DNA of 64,000 nt. Source: Dallia pectoralis. Lineage: Eukaryota > Chordata > Actinopteri > Esociformes > Umbridae. The notes beneath the pieces were generated by a model. The model searched no databases and was not told the DNA's origin. It worked only from the letters and a program-made list of their open reading frames with translations. Below are positions 45,506 to 58,135 of the stretch, in pieces. The stretch's first letter is position 1, and each line of letters begins with the position of its first letter. The stretch is from assembly GCA_029465975.1 (NCBI GenBank), contig CM055740.1:1705511-1769510 (forward strand), read 5' to 3'. A program made the position numbers and the translations under genes.

Positions 45506-45785
45506 AGGTGAATGCAGTCATTCCACACACTCTAGACAACAGTCCAACCACATCTTTGACTGGGAAATGAACAGAAACCAAGGCCACACTGAGTTCTCAG
45601 CAGAGCCGTTTATGACAATAACAGGTGAGGGCAGGTGATGAGGACAGAAAGAATAAACGTAAACCAGAGAAAGGAAACCCTATAGGTGATGTATTATTCA
45701 TTATTATCTATCTGTTGGCTAACAACATGCATTCCACAATGTCACCTCCCCCTTGTTGCTATTTCACCTCTATATCACCTATATT

Positions 45786-46118
45786 AAGTATGTCAGAGAA
45801 CCAATATTAAATATGTCAGAGAACCAATAATAAATATGTCAGAGAACCAATATTAAATATGTCAGAGAACCTATATTAAATATGTCGGAGAACCTATATT
45901 AAATATGTCAGAGAACCAATATTAAATAGGTCAGAAAACCAATATTAAATATGTCAGAGAACCGATATTAAATATGTCAGAGAACCTATATTAAATATGT
46001 CAGAGAACCAATATTAAATAGGTCAGAGAACCAATATTAAATATGTCAGAGAACCGATATTAAATAGGTCAGAGAACTGATATTAAATATGTCAGAGAAC
46101 CAATATTAAATATGTCAG
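45786..46118. repeat. 23-bp minisatellite, about 14 copies
   Basis: AGAGAACCAATATTAAATAT plus GTC, with AACCTAT and AACCGAT variants; followed by two copies of a GGTGGAGGAGGGGCTCTGGT unit (46130-46215). Confidence 0.94.
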
Positions 46119-46416
46119 ACAGGTGGAGGAGGGGCTCTGGTGTGGATGGAGGAGGTGGGGGAGACAGACAGGTGGAGGAGGGGCTCTGGTGAGGATGGGG
46201 GAGGTGGAGGAGACAGCAGGTGACTACACACCCTGTAACACTATCTCTCCTCGATGTCCTGGAACATTCCGCCATTGTTTACCTCAATCAATTACCAAGT
46301 TAGATGTTTCCTAACAGACCGACAGGTAAAGCATGAAACTAAAAGGTGGTGGAGCGATAAGTCGTTATCAGAGAAGCCCCATACAACTGGAGAGAAGGAC
46401 AACTCCTGGCCATCTG

Positions 46417-49400
46417 AATGTCTGTCTCCACAGCTGTTACATAACCATATCTAGTGTGTCTGTATCCACAGCTGTTACATAACCATATCTAGTGTGTCTG
46501 TCTCTACAGCTGTTACATAACCATATCTAGTGTGTCTGTCTCCACAGCTGTTACATAACCATATCTAGTGTGTCTGTCTCCACAGCTGTTACTTAACCAT
46601 ATCTAGTGTGTCTGTCTCTACAGCTGTTACATAACCATATCTAGTGTGTCTGTCTCCACAGCTGTTACATAACCATATCTAGTGTGTCTGTCTCCACAGC
46701 TGTTACATAACCATATCTAGTGTGTCTGTCTCCACAGCCGTTACTTAACCATATCTAGTGTGTCTGTCTCCACAGCTGTTACATAACCATATCTAGTGTG
46801 TCTGTCTCCACAGCTGTTACATAACCATATCTAGTGTGTCTCCAGTCTTACATAACCATATCTAGCTGTTACATAACCATATCTAGTGTGTCTGTCTCCA
46901 TATCTAGTGTGTCTGTCTCCACAGCTGTTACATAACCATATCTAGTGTGTCTGTCTCCACAGCTGTTACATAACCATATCTAGTGTGTCTGTCTCCACAG
47001 CTGTTACATAACCATATCTAGTGTGTCTGTCTCCACAGCTGTTACATAACCATATCTAGTGTGTCTGTCTCCACAGCTGTTACATAACCATATCTAGTGT
47101 GTCTGTCTCCACAGCTGTTACATAACCATATCTAGTGTGTCTGTCACCACAGCTGTTACATAACCATATCTAGTGTGTCTGTCTCCACAGCTGTTACATA
47201 ACCATATCTAGTGTGTCTGTCTCCACAGCCGTTACTTAACCATATCTAGTGTGTCTGTCTCCACAGCCGTTACTTAACCATATCTAGTGTGTCTGTCTCC
47301 ACAGCCGTTACTTAACCATATCTAGTGTGTCTGTCTCCACAGCTGTTACAGCTAACCTGTCTCCACAGCTGTTATATCTAGTGTGTCTGTCTCCACAGCT
47401 GTTACCGTTACTTAACCATATCTAGTGTGTCTGTCTCCACAACCATATCTAGTTACAGCTGTTAACCATATCTAGTGTGTCTGTCTCCACAGCTGTTACA
47501 TAACCATATCTAGTGTGTCTGTCTCCACAGCTGTTACATAACCATATCTAGTGTGTCTGTCTCCACAGCTGTTACATAACCATATCTAGTGTGTCTGTCT
47601 CCACAGCTGTTACATAACCATATCTAGTGTGTCTGTCTCCACAGCTGTTACATAACCATATCTAGTGTGTCTGTCTCCACAGCTGTTACATAACCATATC
47701 TAGTGTGTCTGTCTCCACAGCTGTTACATAACCATATCTAGTGTGTCTGTCTCCACAGCCCATATCTAGTGTGTCTGTCTCCACAGCTGTTACTAACCAT
47801 ATCTAGTGTGTCTGTCTCCCACAGCTGTTACATAACCATATCTAGTGTGTCTGTCTCCATAACCATATCTAGTGTGTCTGTCTCCACAGCTGTTACATAA
47901 CCATATCTAGTGTGTCTGTCTCCAGCTGTTACATAACCATATCTAGTGTGTCTGTCTCCACAGCAGCCGTTACTTAACCATATCTAGTGTGTCTGTCTCC
48001 ACACAGCTGTTACATACCATATCTAGTGTGTCTGTCTCCACAGCTGTTACTTAACCATATCTAGTGTGTCTGTCTCCACAGCCGTTACTTAACCATATCT
48101 AGTGTGTCTGTCTCCACAGCCGTTACTTAACCATATCTAGTGTGTCTGTCTCCACAGCTGTTACATAACCATATCTAGTGTGTCTGTCTCCACAGCCGTT
48201 ACTTAACCATATCTAGTGTGTCTGTCTCCACAGCTGTTACATAACCATATCTAGTGTGTCTGTCTCCACAGCTGTTACATAACCATATCTAGTGTGTCTG
48301 TCTCCACAGCTGTTACATAACCATATCTAGTGTGTCTGTCTCCACAGCTGTTACATTAACCATATCTAGTGTGTCTGTCTCCACAGCTGTTACATAACCA
48401 TATCTAGTGTGTCTGTCTTACTTAACCATATCTAGTGCCTGTTACAGCCGTTAACCATATCTAGTGTGTCTGTCCACAGCTGTTACAGCCATATCTAGTT
48501 GTCTGTCTCCACAGCTAAACCATATCTAGTGTGTCTGTCTCCACAGCTGTTACATAACCATATCTAGTGTGTCTGTCTCCACAGCTGTTACATAACCATA
48601 TCTAGTGTGTCTGTCTCCACAGCCGTTACCCACAGCTGTCTCCACAGCCGTTACTTAACCATAACCATATCTAGTGTGTCTGTCTCCACAGCCGTTACTT
48701 AACCATATCTAGTGTGTCTGCGTCCACAGCTGTTACATAACCATATCTAGTGTGTCTGTCTCCACAGCCGTTACTTAACCATATCTAGTGTGTCTGTCTC
48801 CACAGCTGTTACATAACCATATCTAGTGTGTCTGTCTCCACAGCCGTTACTTAACCATATCTAGTGTGTCTGTCGTCCACAGCTGTTACATAACCATATC
48901 TAGTGTGTCTGTCTCCACAGCTGTTGTCTGTCTCCACAGCTAACCATATCTAGTGTGTCTGTCTCCACAGCTGTTACATAACCATATCTAGTGTGTCTGT
49001 CTCACAGCCGTTACTTAACCATATCTAGTGTGTCTGTCTCCACAGCCGTTACTTAACCATATCTAGTGTGTCTGTCGTCCACAGCTGTTACATAACCATA
49101 TCTAGTGTGTCTGTCTCCACAGCCGTTACTTAACCATATCTAGTGTGTCTGTCGTCCATGTTACATAACCATATCTAGTGTGTCTGTCTCCACAGCCGTT
49201 CTAGTGTGTCTGTCGTCACAACCATATCTAGTGTGTCTGTCTCCACAGCCGTTACTAACCATATCTAGTGTGTCTGTCTCCACAGCTGTTACATAACCAT
49301 ATCTAGTGTGTCTGTCTCCACAGCCGTTACTTAACCATATCTAGTGTGTCTGTCGTCCACAGCTGTTACATAACCATATCTAGTGTGTCTGTCTCCACAG

Positions 49401-50776
49401 CTGTTACTTAACCATATCTAGTGTGTCTGTCTCCACAGCCGTTACTTAACCATATCTAGTGTGTCTGTCTCCACAGCTGTTACTTAACCATATCTAGTGT
49501 GTCTGTCTCCACAGCCGTTACTTAACCATATCTAGTGTGTCTGTCTCCACAGCCGTTACTTAACCATATCTAGTGTGTCTGTCTCCACAGCCGTTACTTA
49601 ACCATATCTAGTGTGTCTGTCTCCACAGCTGTTACATAACCATATCTAGTGTGTCTGTCTCCACAGCCGTTACTTAACCATATCTAGTGTGTCTGCCGTT
49701 ACCACAGCTGTTACATAACCATATCTAGTGTGTCTGTCTCCACAGCCGTTACTTAACCATATCTAGTGTGTCTGCGTCCACAGCTGTTACATAACCATAT
49801 CTAGTGTGTCTGTCTCCACAGCTGTTACATAACCATATCTAGTGTGTCTGTCTCCACAGCTGTTACATAACCATATCTAGTGTGTCTGTCTCCACAGCCG
49901 TTACTTAACCATATCTAGTGTGTCTGTCTCCACAGCTGTTACATAACCATATCTAGTGTGTCTGTCTCCACAGCCGTTACATAACCATATCTAGTGTGTC
50001 TGTCTCCACAGCTGTTACATAACCATATCTAGTGTGTCTGCGTCCACAGCTGTTACATAACCATATCTAGTGTGTCTGTCTCCACAGCCGTTACTTAACC
50101 ATATCTAGTGTGTCTGTCTCCACAGCTGTTACATAACCATATCTAGTGTGTCTGTCTCCACAGCTGTTACATAACCATATCTAGTGTGTCTGTCTCCACA
50201 GCCGTTACTTAACCATATCTAGTGTGTCTGTCTCCACAGCCGTTACTTAACCATATCTAGTGTGTCTGCGTCCACAGCTGTTACATAACCATATCTAGTG
50301 TGTCTGTCTCCACAGCCGTTACTTAACCATATCTAGTGTGTCTGTCTCCACAGCTGTTACATAACCATATCTAGTGTGTCTGTCTCCACAGCCGTTACTT
50401 AACCATATCTAGTGTGTCTGCGTCCACAGCTGTTACATAACCATATCTAGTGTGTCTGTCTCCACAGCTGTTACATAACCATATCTAGTGTGTCTGTCTC
50501 CACAGCTGTTACATAACCATATCTAGTGTGTCTGTCTCCACAGCCGTTACTTAACCATATCTAGTGTGTCTGCCTCCACAGCCGTTACATAACCATATCT
50601 AGTGTGTCTGTCTCCACAGCCGTTACTTAACCATATCTAGTGTGTCTGTCTCCACAGCCGTTACTTAACCATATCTAGTGTGTCTGTCTCCACAGCCGTT
50701 ACTTAACCATATCTAGTGTGTCTGCGTCCACAGCTGTTACATAACCATATCTAGTGTGTCTGTCTCCACAGCCGTA
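46417..50776. repeat. 38-bp minisatellite, about 114 copies, 4.36 kb
   Basis: Unit ATCTAGTGTGTCTGTCTCCA plus CAGCTGTTACATAACCAT, with CCGTTACTT variants. Largest array in the window. Each unit carries TCTGTCTCCACAG on the + strand. Broken or fused units at 46840-46910, 47350-47470, 47750-48000, 48410-48530, 48620-48670 and 49190-49240. Confidence 0.97.
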
Positions 50777-51100
50777 GGAGTAAGACAGCACAAACAGACC
50801 AACATCAGGCTAACATCAACTCAATAATGACTTACATGACCATTAAAACACTACCATTACTTGGCCTGCATGGAGAAGGGACCCTGGAGTTATATCTTTC
50901 TTCTTAATCCTCCTTGAACTGACCCTTGAGTTCCCCCCTCCTCCTCCCGTCCCTGGGGGGTACGGGAGGCTAAGCGTCTGTCATCATCGGCTTGTATTAT
51001 TAATCAGGACTGAGAGCCCTGGGTAGCTCTGATGTCACACACTGGTCACTGGTCGTTAGAGACCAGAGGCTTAGGATGTCACACACTGGCTCAGTCTGAT
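50777..51100. other. unique sequence, no feature seen
   Basis: Between two arrays; no exon or element recognised. Confidence 0.5.
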
Positions 51101-51117
51101 GGGTGAATGTGCTCCGT

Positions 51118-51320
51118 GGAAGGAGGAGGGAGAAAAAGACAAGAGAGAGAGAGGAGAGGGAGACCAAGACAAGAGAGAGAGAGGAGAGGGAGACCAAGAT
51201 AAGAGAGGAGAGGGAGGGGAGAGGTAGACAAGGGAGAGGGAGAAGTGAGCATAGAGAGGAGAGAGGAGACAGGAGAGTGGAGGAATGGAGGAAGGAAGGA
51301 AGGGAAGGAGGAGAGGGAGG
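51118..51320. repeat. polypurine GAGAGGGAGACCAAGA tract
   Basis: Purine-rich, two to three copies of a 36-bp unit followed by irregular GGAGAG/GGAAGG runs. Confidence 0.88.
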
Positions 51321-51436
51321 CGACACCACAGGCAACAGGTCCCATCTGGGAGGTTATTAATAGAAACTGAAAGTGCAAGAGAAGCAATACAAGGCGGAGC
51401 TTATCTGGCCCCAAATCAACATGATCAGCACACAGG

Positions 51437-51648
51437 GCCTAGGAGGTAGGGTGTGAGGAATAGGGCCTAGGAGGTAGGGTGTGAGGACTGGGGCCTAGGA
51501 GGTAGGGTGTGAGGACTAGGGCCTAGGAGGTAGGGTGTGAGGACTAGGGCCTAGGAGGTAGGGTGTGAGGACTAGGGCCTAGGATGTAGGGTGTGAGGAC
51601 TAGGGCCTAGGAGGTAGGGTGTGAGGACTAGGGCCTAGGATGTAGGGC
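51437..51648. repeat. 28-bp minisatellite, about 7.5 copies
   Basis: GGGCCTAGGAGGTAGGGTGT plus GAGGACTA. Ends exactly where a Tc1-like fragment begins. Confidence 0.94.
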
Positions 51649-52066
51649 TCCAATTAAGCACCAACCACAAGGTATGGCATGACGTGGGAAAAAAGTAATA
51701 GCCTTCCTTCTTCGACATTCATTTTACTGTATAAAAATCTACCACTTCACCACCACCAAAGCACCCCAGACCCACACATTGCCTCCACCATGCTTGACAG
51801 ATGGTGTCAATAACCCAGAATCTTTTCATTTGATCTAAGTCTCATGTTGGTTTTTCTTTGTAATCAAAACCTTTTAAAGTTAGATTCTTCTGACCATAAC
51901 ATTTCTTTTCTTATTATTAGCCGGTCTGAGATATATATTTTTCTGTCGGTCGCATCTTCACTGTTTACGTTGAGACTGGTATTTTGTGGGTATTATTTAA
52001 TGAAGCAGCCAGTTGAGGACCTGTGGTGTGACCATGTCTCTAAGTGAACACTCTAATTTAATTGTC
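51649..52066. mobile_element. internal fragment of a Tc1-like transposon
   Basis: Contains CCTCCACCATGCTTGACAGA, TTTTCATTTGATCTAAGTCT, GCCGGTCTGAGATAT and TTTACGTTGAGACTGGTATT in an order I recall from a very common salmonid/esocid Tc1-like repeat whose transposase lies on the opposite strand. Degenerate, with gaps and no intact frame. Confidence 0.6.
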
Positions 52067-52067
52067 C

Positions 52068-52510
52068 AGCCTGAGTGGGACATATTTACACAGAACAGAG
52101 ATGTCCACAGCCTGAGTGAGACGTATTTACACAGGACAGAGATGTCCACAGCCTGAGTGAGACGTATTTACACAGGACAGAGATGTCCACAGCCTGAGTG
52201 AGACGTATTTACACAGGACAGAGATGTCCACAGCCTGAGTGAGACGTATTTACACAGGACAGAGATGTCACAGCCTGAGTGAGACGTATTTACACAGGAC
52301 AGAGATGTCCACAGCCTGAGTGGGACGTATTTAGACAGGACAGAGATGTCCACAGCCTGAGTGAGACGTATTTACACAGGACAGAGATGTCCACAGCCTG
52401 AGTGAGACATATTTACACAGGACAGAGATGTCCACAGCCTGAGTGAGACATATTTACACAGGACAGAGATGTCCACAGCCTGAGTGAGACGTATTTACAC
52501 AGGACAGGAA
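52068..52510. repeat. 41-bp minisatellite, about 10.5 copies
   Basis: CAGCCTGAGTGAGACGTATT plus TACACAGGACAGAGATGTCCA; starts within the tail of the Tc1-like fragment. Confidence 0.94.
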
Positions 52511-52805
52511 GCAATATTCATCACAATAACAAATCATCACAATGAACCATTACGGCGCTCTTAAAGACCAACACAGAGATTTCCCTGTTCAATCAGGTGG
52601 ACTTTAGCCCACAAACAACCATAAACAAGTCATTGCCTTCACTTATCTGATCACGACCAAATCACAACTGCAAAAATTGCCTTCAGTGCTTCAGTTCTTT
52701 TACTGCATTTAAAACTTGCAGTTGGTGATATTTCGGTATGCAGGTTTCATCCATTCAAATGAATGGAAGCCTAAGAATTAGGACCCAAATAAGCAAGTTC
52801 ACAAC

Positions 52806-52945
52806 ACTACAGTTGAAACCAGATATTTACATACACTTTAGAAAAAACACAAACTTTTTTTTATTTCTTTACTGTAGATCTTCTAGATCAATACATATTA
52901 ACATATTTTTTGCATTTGTTAAATGTCAGAATCTGAGTGGACCAC
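52806..52945. mobile_element. Sleeping Beauty-like Tc1 terminal fragment
   Basis: CTACAGTTGAAACCAGATAT then TTACATACACTTTAG closely resembles Tc1 family terminal repeats (TACAGTTGAA...TTTACATACAC) of fish. AAATGTCAGAATCTGAG at the right matches the inner part. Solo end only. Confidence 0.7.
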
Positions 52946-52950
52946 TTGTC

Positions 52951-53568
52951 AGCTGGTAGTCAACACCCCTATTTACACTAGTCACTAATCCAACCTATAT
53001 AGATACAGGTTCCTACTAGCTGGTGGTCAACACCCCTATTTACACTAGTCACTAATCCAACCTATATAGATACAGGTTCCTACTAGCTGGTGGTCAACAC
53101 CCCTATTTACACTAGTCACTAATCCAACCTATATAGATACAGGTTCCTACTAGCTGGTGGTCAACACCCCTATTTACACTAGTCACTAATCCAACCTATA
53201 TAGATACAGGTTCCTACTAGCTGGTGGTCAACACCCCTATTTACACTAGTCACTAATCCAACCTATATAGATACAGGTTCCTACTAGCTGGTGGTCAACA
53301 CCCCTATTTACACTAGTCACTAATCCAACCTATATAGATACAGGTTCCTACTAGCTGGTGGTCAACACCCCTATTTACACTAGTCACTAATCCAACCTAT
53401 ATAGATACAGGTTCCTACTAGCTGGTGGTCAACACCCCTATTTACACTAGTCACTAATCCAACCTATATAGATACAGGTTCCTACTAGCTGGTGGTCAAC
53501 ACCCCTATTTACACTAGTCACTAATCCAACCTATATAGATACAGGTTCCTACTAGCTGGTGGTCAACT
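52951..53568. repeat. 67-bp minisatellite, 9 nearly identical copies
   Basis: Unit begins AGCTGGTGGTCAACACCCCT. Apart from the first unit (GGTAGT) the copies look identical by eye, so the array is young or was recently homogenised. Confidence 0.95.
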
Positions 53569-53685
53569 AGTCCGCCATGGGAACCTTGGAGGTGAAAGTG
53601 CAGATTTCTACTAAGTAAGGTAAATATTTAAGCCAGATCAAGGTATTTGCGTTCCAAATGACAGCCTATTCCCTATATGGAGTGT

Positions 53686-54085
53686 ACATTCAGACAGCAT
53701 GTACACATTCAGACAGCATGTACACATTCAGACAGCATGTACACATTCAGACAGCATGTACACATTCAGACAGCATGTACACATTCAGAAAGCATGTACA
53801 CATTCAGACAGCATGTACACATTCAGACAGCATGTACACATTCAGACAGCATGTACACATTTAGACAGCACTTACACATTCAGACAGCCCGTACACATTC
53901 AGACAGCACGTACACATTCAGACAGCATGTACACATTCAGACAGCATGTACACATTCAGACAGCATGTACACATTTAGACAGCACGTACACATTCAGACA
54001 GCCCGTACACATTCAGACAGCACGTACACATTCAGACAGCATGCACACATTCAGACAGCATGCACACATACAGACAGCATGCATT
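53686..54085. repeat. 19-bp minisatellite, about 21 copies
   Basis: GTACACATTCAGACAGCAT with CACGTAC, CCCGTAC and TTTAGA variants; a block of about 130 bp appears duplicated. Confidence 0.95.
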
Positions 54086-54361
54086 ACTTCAGATGATCTG
54101 CAGTCTAGCAGTCACAAATATTTAATTGGGTTCCTTAATCGGTCCAGATGTTGTTTGAGTACCAACCAATTAATTCGCTGATTTGGTCACCTCATAAAAG
54201 TTCAAAATCACGTAAAAGGTCATCAGTGTACAGTAAATGACATAATAATTCCCAGGGTCAATGTAATATGGATTCATATCTAGAGGACAATTGGGACTTT
54301 GACCTGTTAACCAGCCACTGTGGAATGAGGTCATATCCACCCTAATTCCATCCAACCTACG

Positions 54362-54806
54362 CTACTGCTGACAGACAGAATGGGGTTCCCAACCTGAGGG
54401 CATGGACTGATGCAGGGGCACTTCAGTACTGCTGACAGACAGAATGGGGTTCCCAACCTGAGGGCATGGACTGATGCAGGGGCACTTCAGTACTGCTGAC
54501 AGACAGAATGGGGTTCCCAACCTGAGGGCATGGACTGATGCAGGGGCACTTCAGTACTGCTGACAGACAGAATGGGGTTCCCAACCTGAGGGCATGGACT
54601 GATGCAGGGGCACTTCAGTACTGCTGACAGACAGAATGGGATTCCCAGCCTGAGGGCATGGACTGATGCAGGGGCACTTCAGTACTGCTGACAGATAGAA
54701 TGGGGTGCCCAACATGAGGGCATGGACTAATGCAGGGGCACTTCAGTACTGCTGACAGACAGAATGGGGTTCCCAACCTGAGGGCATGGACTGATGCAGG
54801 GGCACA
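54362..54806. repeat. 64-bp minisatellite, 7 copies
   Basis: Units contain GCTGACAGACAGAATGGGGT and GGACTGATGCAGGGGCACTT. Confidence 0.95.
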
Positions 54807-55010
54807 GCACTGACACTCCCAGCAGAGGAATAAAGTAAAGTAATACAATAACAAGGTACAGAAATAATGTGACTGCACTATTTTATGTGAATGCCAATCA
54901 AACAGTTGGATCTGTGTTTAACCTTGTGTGTTTAAACATTCATGCCAAAAGAACCAGCTCTTTTACATTCCAGCAGTATAACTCACTTTTTATCCAAGCT
55001 TCCTGCTATC

Positions 55011-57424
55011 AATACTGTTCACCTTAGATCTGCTTCTTAAAGATCCAGCAGTAATGTTTACCTTAGATCTGCTTCTTAAAGATCCAGTTGTAATGTTCAC
55101 CTTAGATCTGCTTCTTAAAGATCCAGTTGTAATGTTCACCTTAGATCTGCTTCTTAAAGATCCAGTTGTAATGTTCACCTTAGATCTGCTTCCTAAAGAT
55201 CCAGCAGTAATGTTCACCTTAGATCTGCTTCCTAAAGATCCAGTTGTAATGTTCACCTTAGATCTGCTTCCTAAAGATCCAGTTGTAATGTTCACCTTAG
55301 ATCTGCTTCCTAGAGATCCAGTTGTAATGTTCACCTTAGATCTGCTTCCTAGAGATCCAGTTGTAATGTTCACCTTAGATCTGCTTCCTAGAGATCCAGC
55401 AGTAATGTTCACCTTAGATCTGCTTCCTAAAGATCCAGTTGTAATGTTCACCTTAGATCTGCTTTTTAAAGATCCAGTTGTAATGTTCACCTTAGATCTG
55501 CTTCCTAAAGATCCAGTTGTAATGTTCACCTTAGATCTGCTTCTTAAATATCCAGCTGTAATGTTCACCTTAGATCTGCTTCTTAAATATTCAGCTGTAA
55601 TGTTCACCTTAGATCTGCTTCCTAAAGATCCAGCTGTAATGTTCACCTTAGATCTGCTTCTTAAATATTCAGCTGTAATGTTCACCTTAGATCTGCTTCC
55701 TAAAGATCCAGCTGTAATGTTCACCTTAGATCTGCTTCTTAAATATCCAGCTGTAATGTTCACCTTAGATCTGCTTCCTAAAGATCCAGCTGTAATGTTC
55801 ACCTTAGATCTGCTTCCTAAAGATCCAGTTGTAATGTTCACCTTAGATCTGCTTTTTAAAGATCCAGTTGTAATGTTCACCTTAGATCTGCTTTTTAAAG
55901 ATCCAGTTGTAATGTTCACCTTAGATCTGCTTCTTAAAGATCCAGTTGTAATGTTCACCTTAGATCTGCTTCCTAAAGATCCAGCAGTAATGTTCACCTT
56001 AGATCTGCTTCCTAAAGATCTAGTTGTAATGTTCACCTTAGATCTGCTTTTTAAAGATCCAGTTGTAATGTTCACCTTAGATCTGCTTTTTAAAGATCCA
56101 GTTGTAATGTTCACCTTAGATCTGCTTCCTAAAGATCCAGCTGTAATGTTCACCTTAGATCTGCTTCTTAAATATTCAGCTGTAATGTTCACCTTAGATC
56201 TGCTTCCTAAAGATCCAGCTGTAATGTTCACCTTAGATCTGCTTCTTAAATATTCAGCTGTAATGTTCACCTTAGATCTGCTTCCTAAAGATCCAGCTGT
56301 AATGTTCACCTTAGATCTGCTTCTTAAATATCCAGCTGTAATGTTCACCTTAGATCTGCTTCCTAAAGATCCAGCTGTAATGTTCACCTTAGATCTGCTT
56401 CCTAAAGATCCAGTTGTAATGTTCACCTTAGATCTGCTTTTTAAAGATCCAGTTGTAATGTTCACCTTAGATCTGCTTTTTAAAGATCCAGTTGTAATGT
56501 TCACCTTAGATCTGCTTCTTAAAGATCCAGTTGTAATGTTCACCTTAGATCTGCTTCCTAAAGATCCAGCAGTAATGTTCACCTTAGATCTGCTTCCTAA
56601 AGATCTAGTTGTAATGTTCACCTTAGATCTGCTTCCTAAAGATCCAGTTGTAATGTTCACCTTAGATCTGCTTCCTAGAGATCCAGTTGTAATGTTCACC
56701 TTAGATCTGCTTCCTAGAGATCCAGTTGTAATGTTCACCTTAGATCTGCTTCCTAGAGATCCAGTTGTAATGTTCACCTTAGATCTGCTTCCTAAAGATC
56801 CAGTTGTAATGTTCACCTTAGATCTGCTTCCTAAAGATCCAGTTGTAATGTTCACCTTAGATCTGCTTCCTAAAGATCCAGTTGTAATGTTCACCTTAGA
56901 TCTGCTTCCTAAAGATCCAGTTGTAATGTTCACCTTAGATCTGCTTCCTAAAGATCCAGTTGTAATGTTCACCTTAGATCTGCTTCCTAAAGATCCAGTT
57001 GTAATGTTCACCTTAGATCTGCTTCTTAAATATCCAGCTGTAATGTTCACCTTAGATCTGCTTCCTAAAGATCCAGCTGTAATGTTCACCTTAGATCTGC
57101 TTCCTAAAGATCCAGTTGTAATGTTCACCTTAGATCTGCTTTTTAAAGATCCAGTTGTAATGTTCACCTTAGATCTGCTTTTTAAAGATCCAGTTGTAAT
57201 GTTCACCTTAGATCTGCTTCCTAGAGATCCAGTTGTAATGTTCACCTTAGATCTGCTTCCTAGAGATCCAGTTGTAATGTTCACCTTAGATCTGCTTCCT
57301 AGAGATCCAGTTGTAATGTTCACCTTAGATCTGCTTCCTAGAGATCCAGTTGTAATGTTCACCTTAGATCTGCTTTTTAAAGATCCAGTTGTAATGTTCA
57401 CCTTAGATCTGCTTTTTAAAGATC
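55011..57424. repeat. 39-bp minisatellite, about 62 copies, open on both strands
   Basis: Unit TTCACCTTAGATCTGCTTCC plus TAAAGATCCAGTTGTAATG. No length change in about 62 units, and 39 is 13 codons, so one + frame (13-residue unit MFTLDLLPKDPVV) and one - frame (NITTGSLGSRSKV) stay open for about 800 codons. No flanking coding exons, signal or known fold, so I call it non-coding repeat. Blocks of about ten units recur, giving higher-order structure. Confidence 0.93.
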
Positions 57425-57429
57425 GCCAT

Positions 57430-58130
57430 GTTGAGAGAATTATTCCTGTGTACCCGTGACAACAAACATTTCCGACTTCTAAATATATATTCTCACTGAT
57501 GTTGCTGTTCTAGTCAGAGGCCTAATGGCTGAACAGGTATTTAAACGCGTTGTCAAGGCAGCCTGACGTATCTTAAAATAACACACCACAATAGAGCCTC
57601 AACAGAGGCTGGTCAGCTGGCACATTGTGAGACTAGTGACTGGATCAGTAGAGTGGAATGCCGCTCTGACAGTCATCAAATAAGCAGACGAGCCAGTTCT
57701 GAATCCACCAGAAATAACACATTAATCAACAATGACACCTGTTGTGATGACAACCAAGAGGTTACTATGATAAAGACAACGTACCAATAAAGCACTATGT
57801 TTATTAAACGTGTACTATGAATGATGCAATGACAGTTATGTAAGTCGCTTGTAACGTATATTATAAAGTTATATTGTGAAGTAATATTGAAGTGTACAAT
57901 ACACACTTATATTATAATTATTACAGAATACCTTATTTTCCATACAAAGTGCCAAGGTAGTGTCCTTCCTAACTGTGGTTATGAAGGCAATTAACGTACG
58001 AAACATAGCAATGTGAACGTAAAGGACAACTCGAGTAACAACTGTCCTGAACTGGAGAGAGGGCGGGTTCTCAAAACAAAAGCCAGGGGAGTGTGAATGC
58101 AAAACTAACTGAGTCATTCAGTTGTATAAT
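57430..58130. other. unique sequence, no feature seen
   Basis: No exon, array or element recognised. Confidence 0.5.
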
Positions 58131-58135
58131 CAAGA

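Noticed and set aside
45171..45638. 155-codon threonine/glutamine/histidine-rich frame
   Set aside because: Reads the ACACAGACACAAAC compound repeat; no coding support.
54990..57459. Two overlapping open frames of about 800 codons on opposite strands
   Set aside because: Both are explained by a 39-bp unit lacking stops in those frames; no exon context, domain or composition of a real protein. Kept as a repeat and a low-key finding, not as genes.
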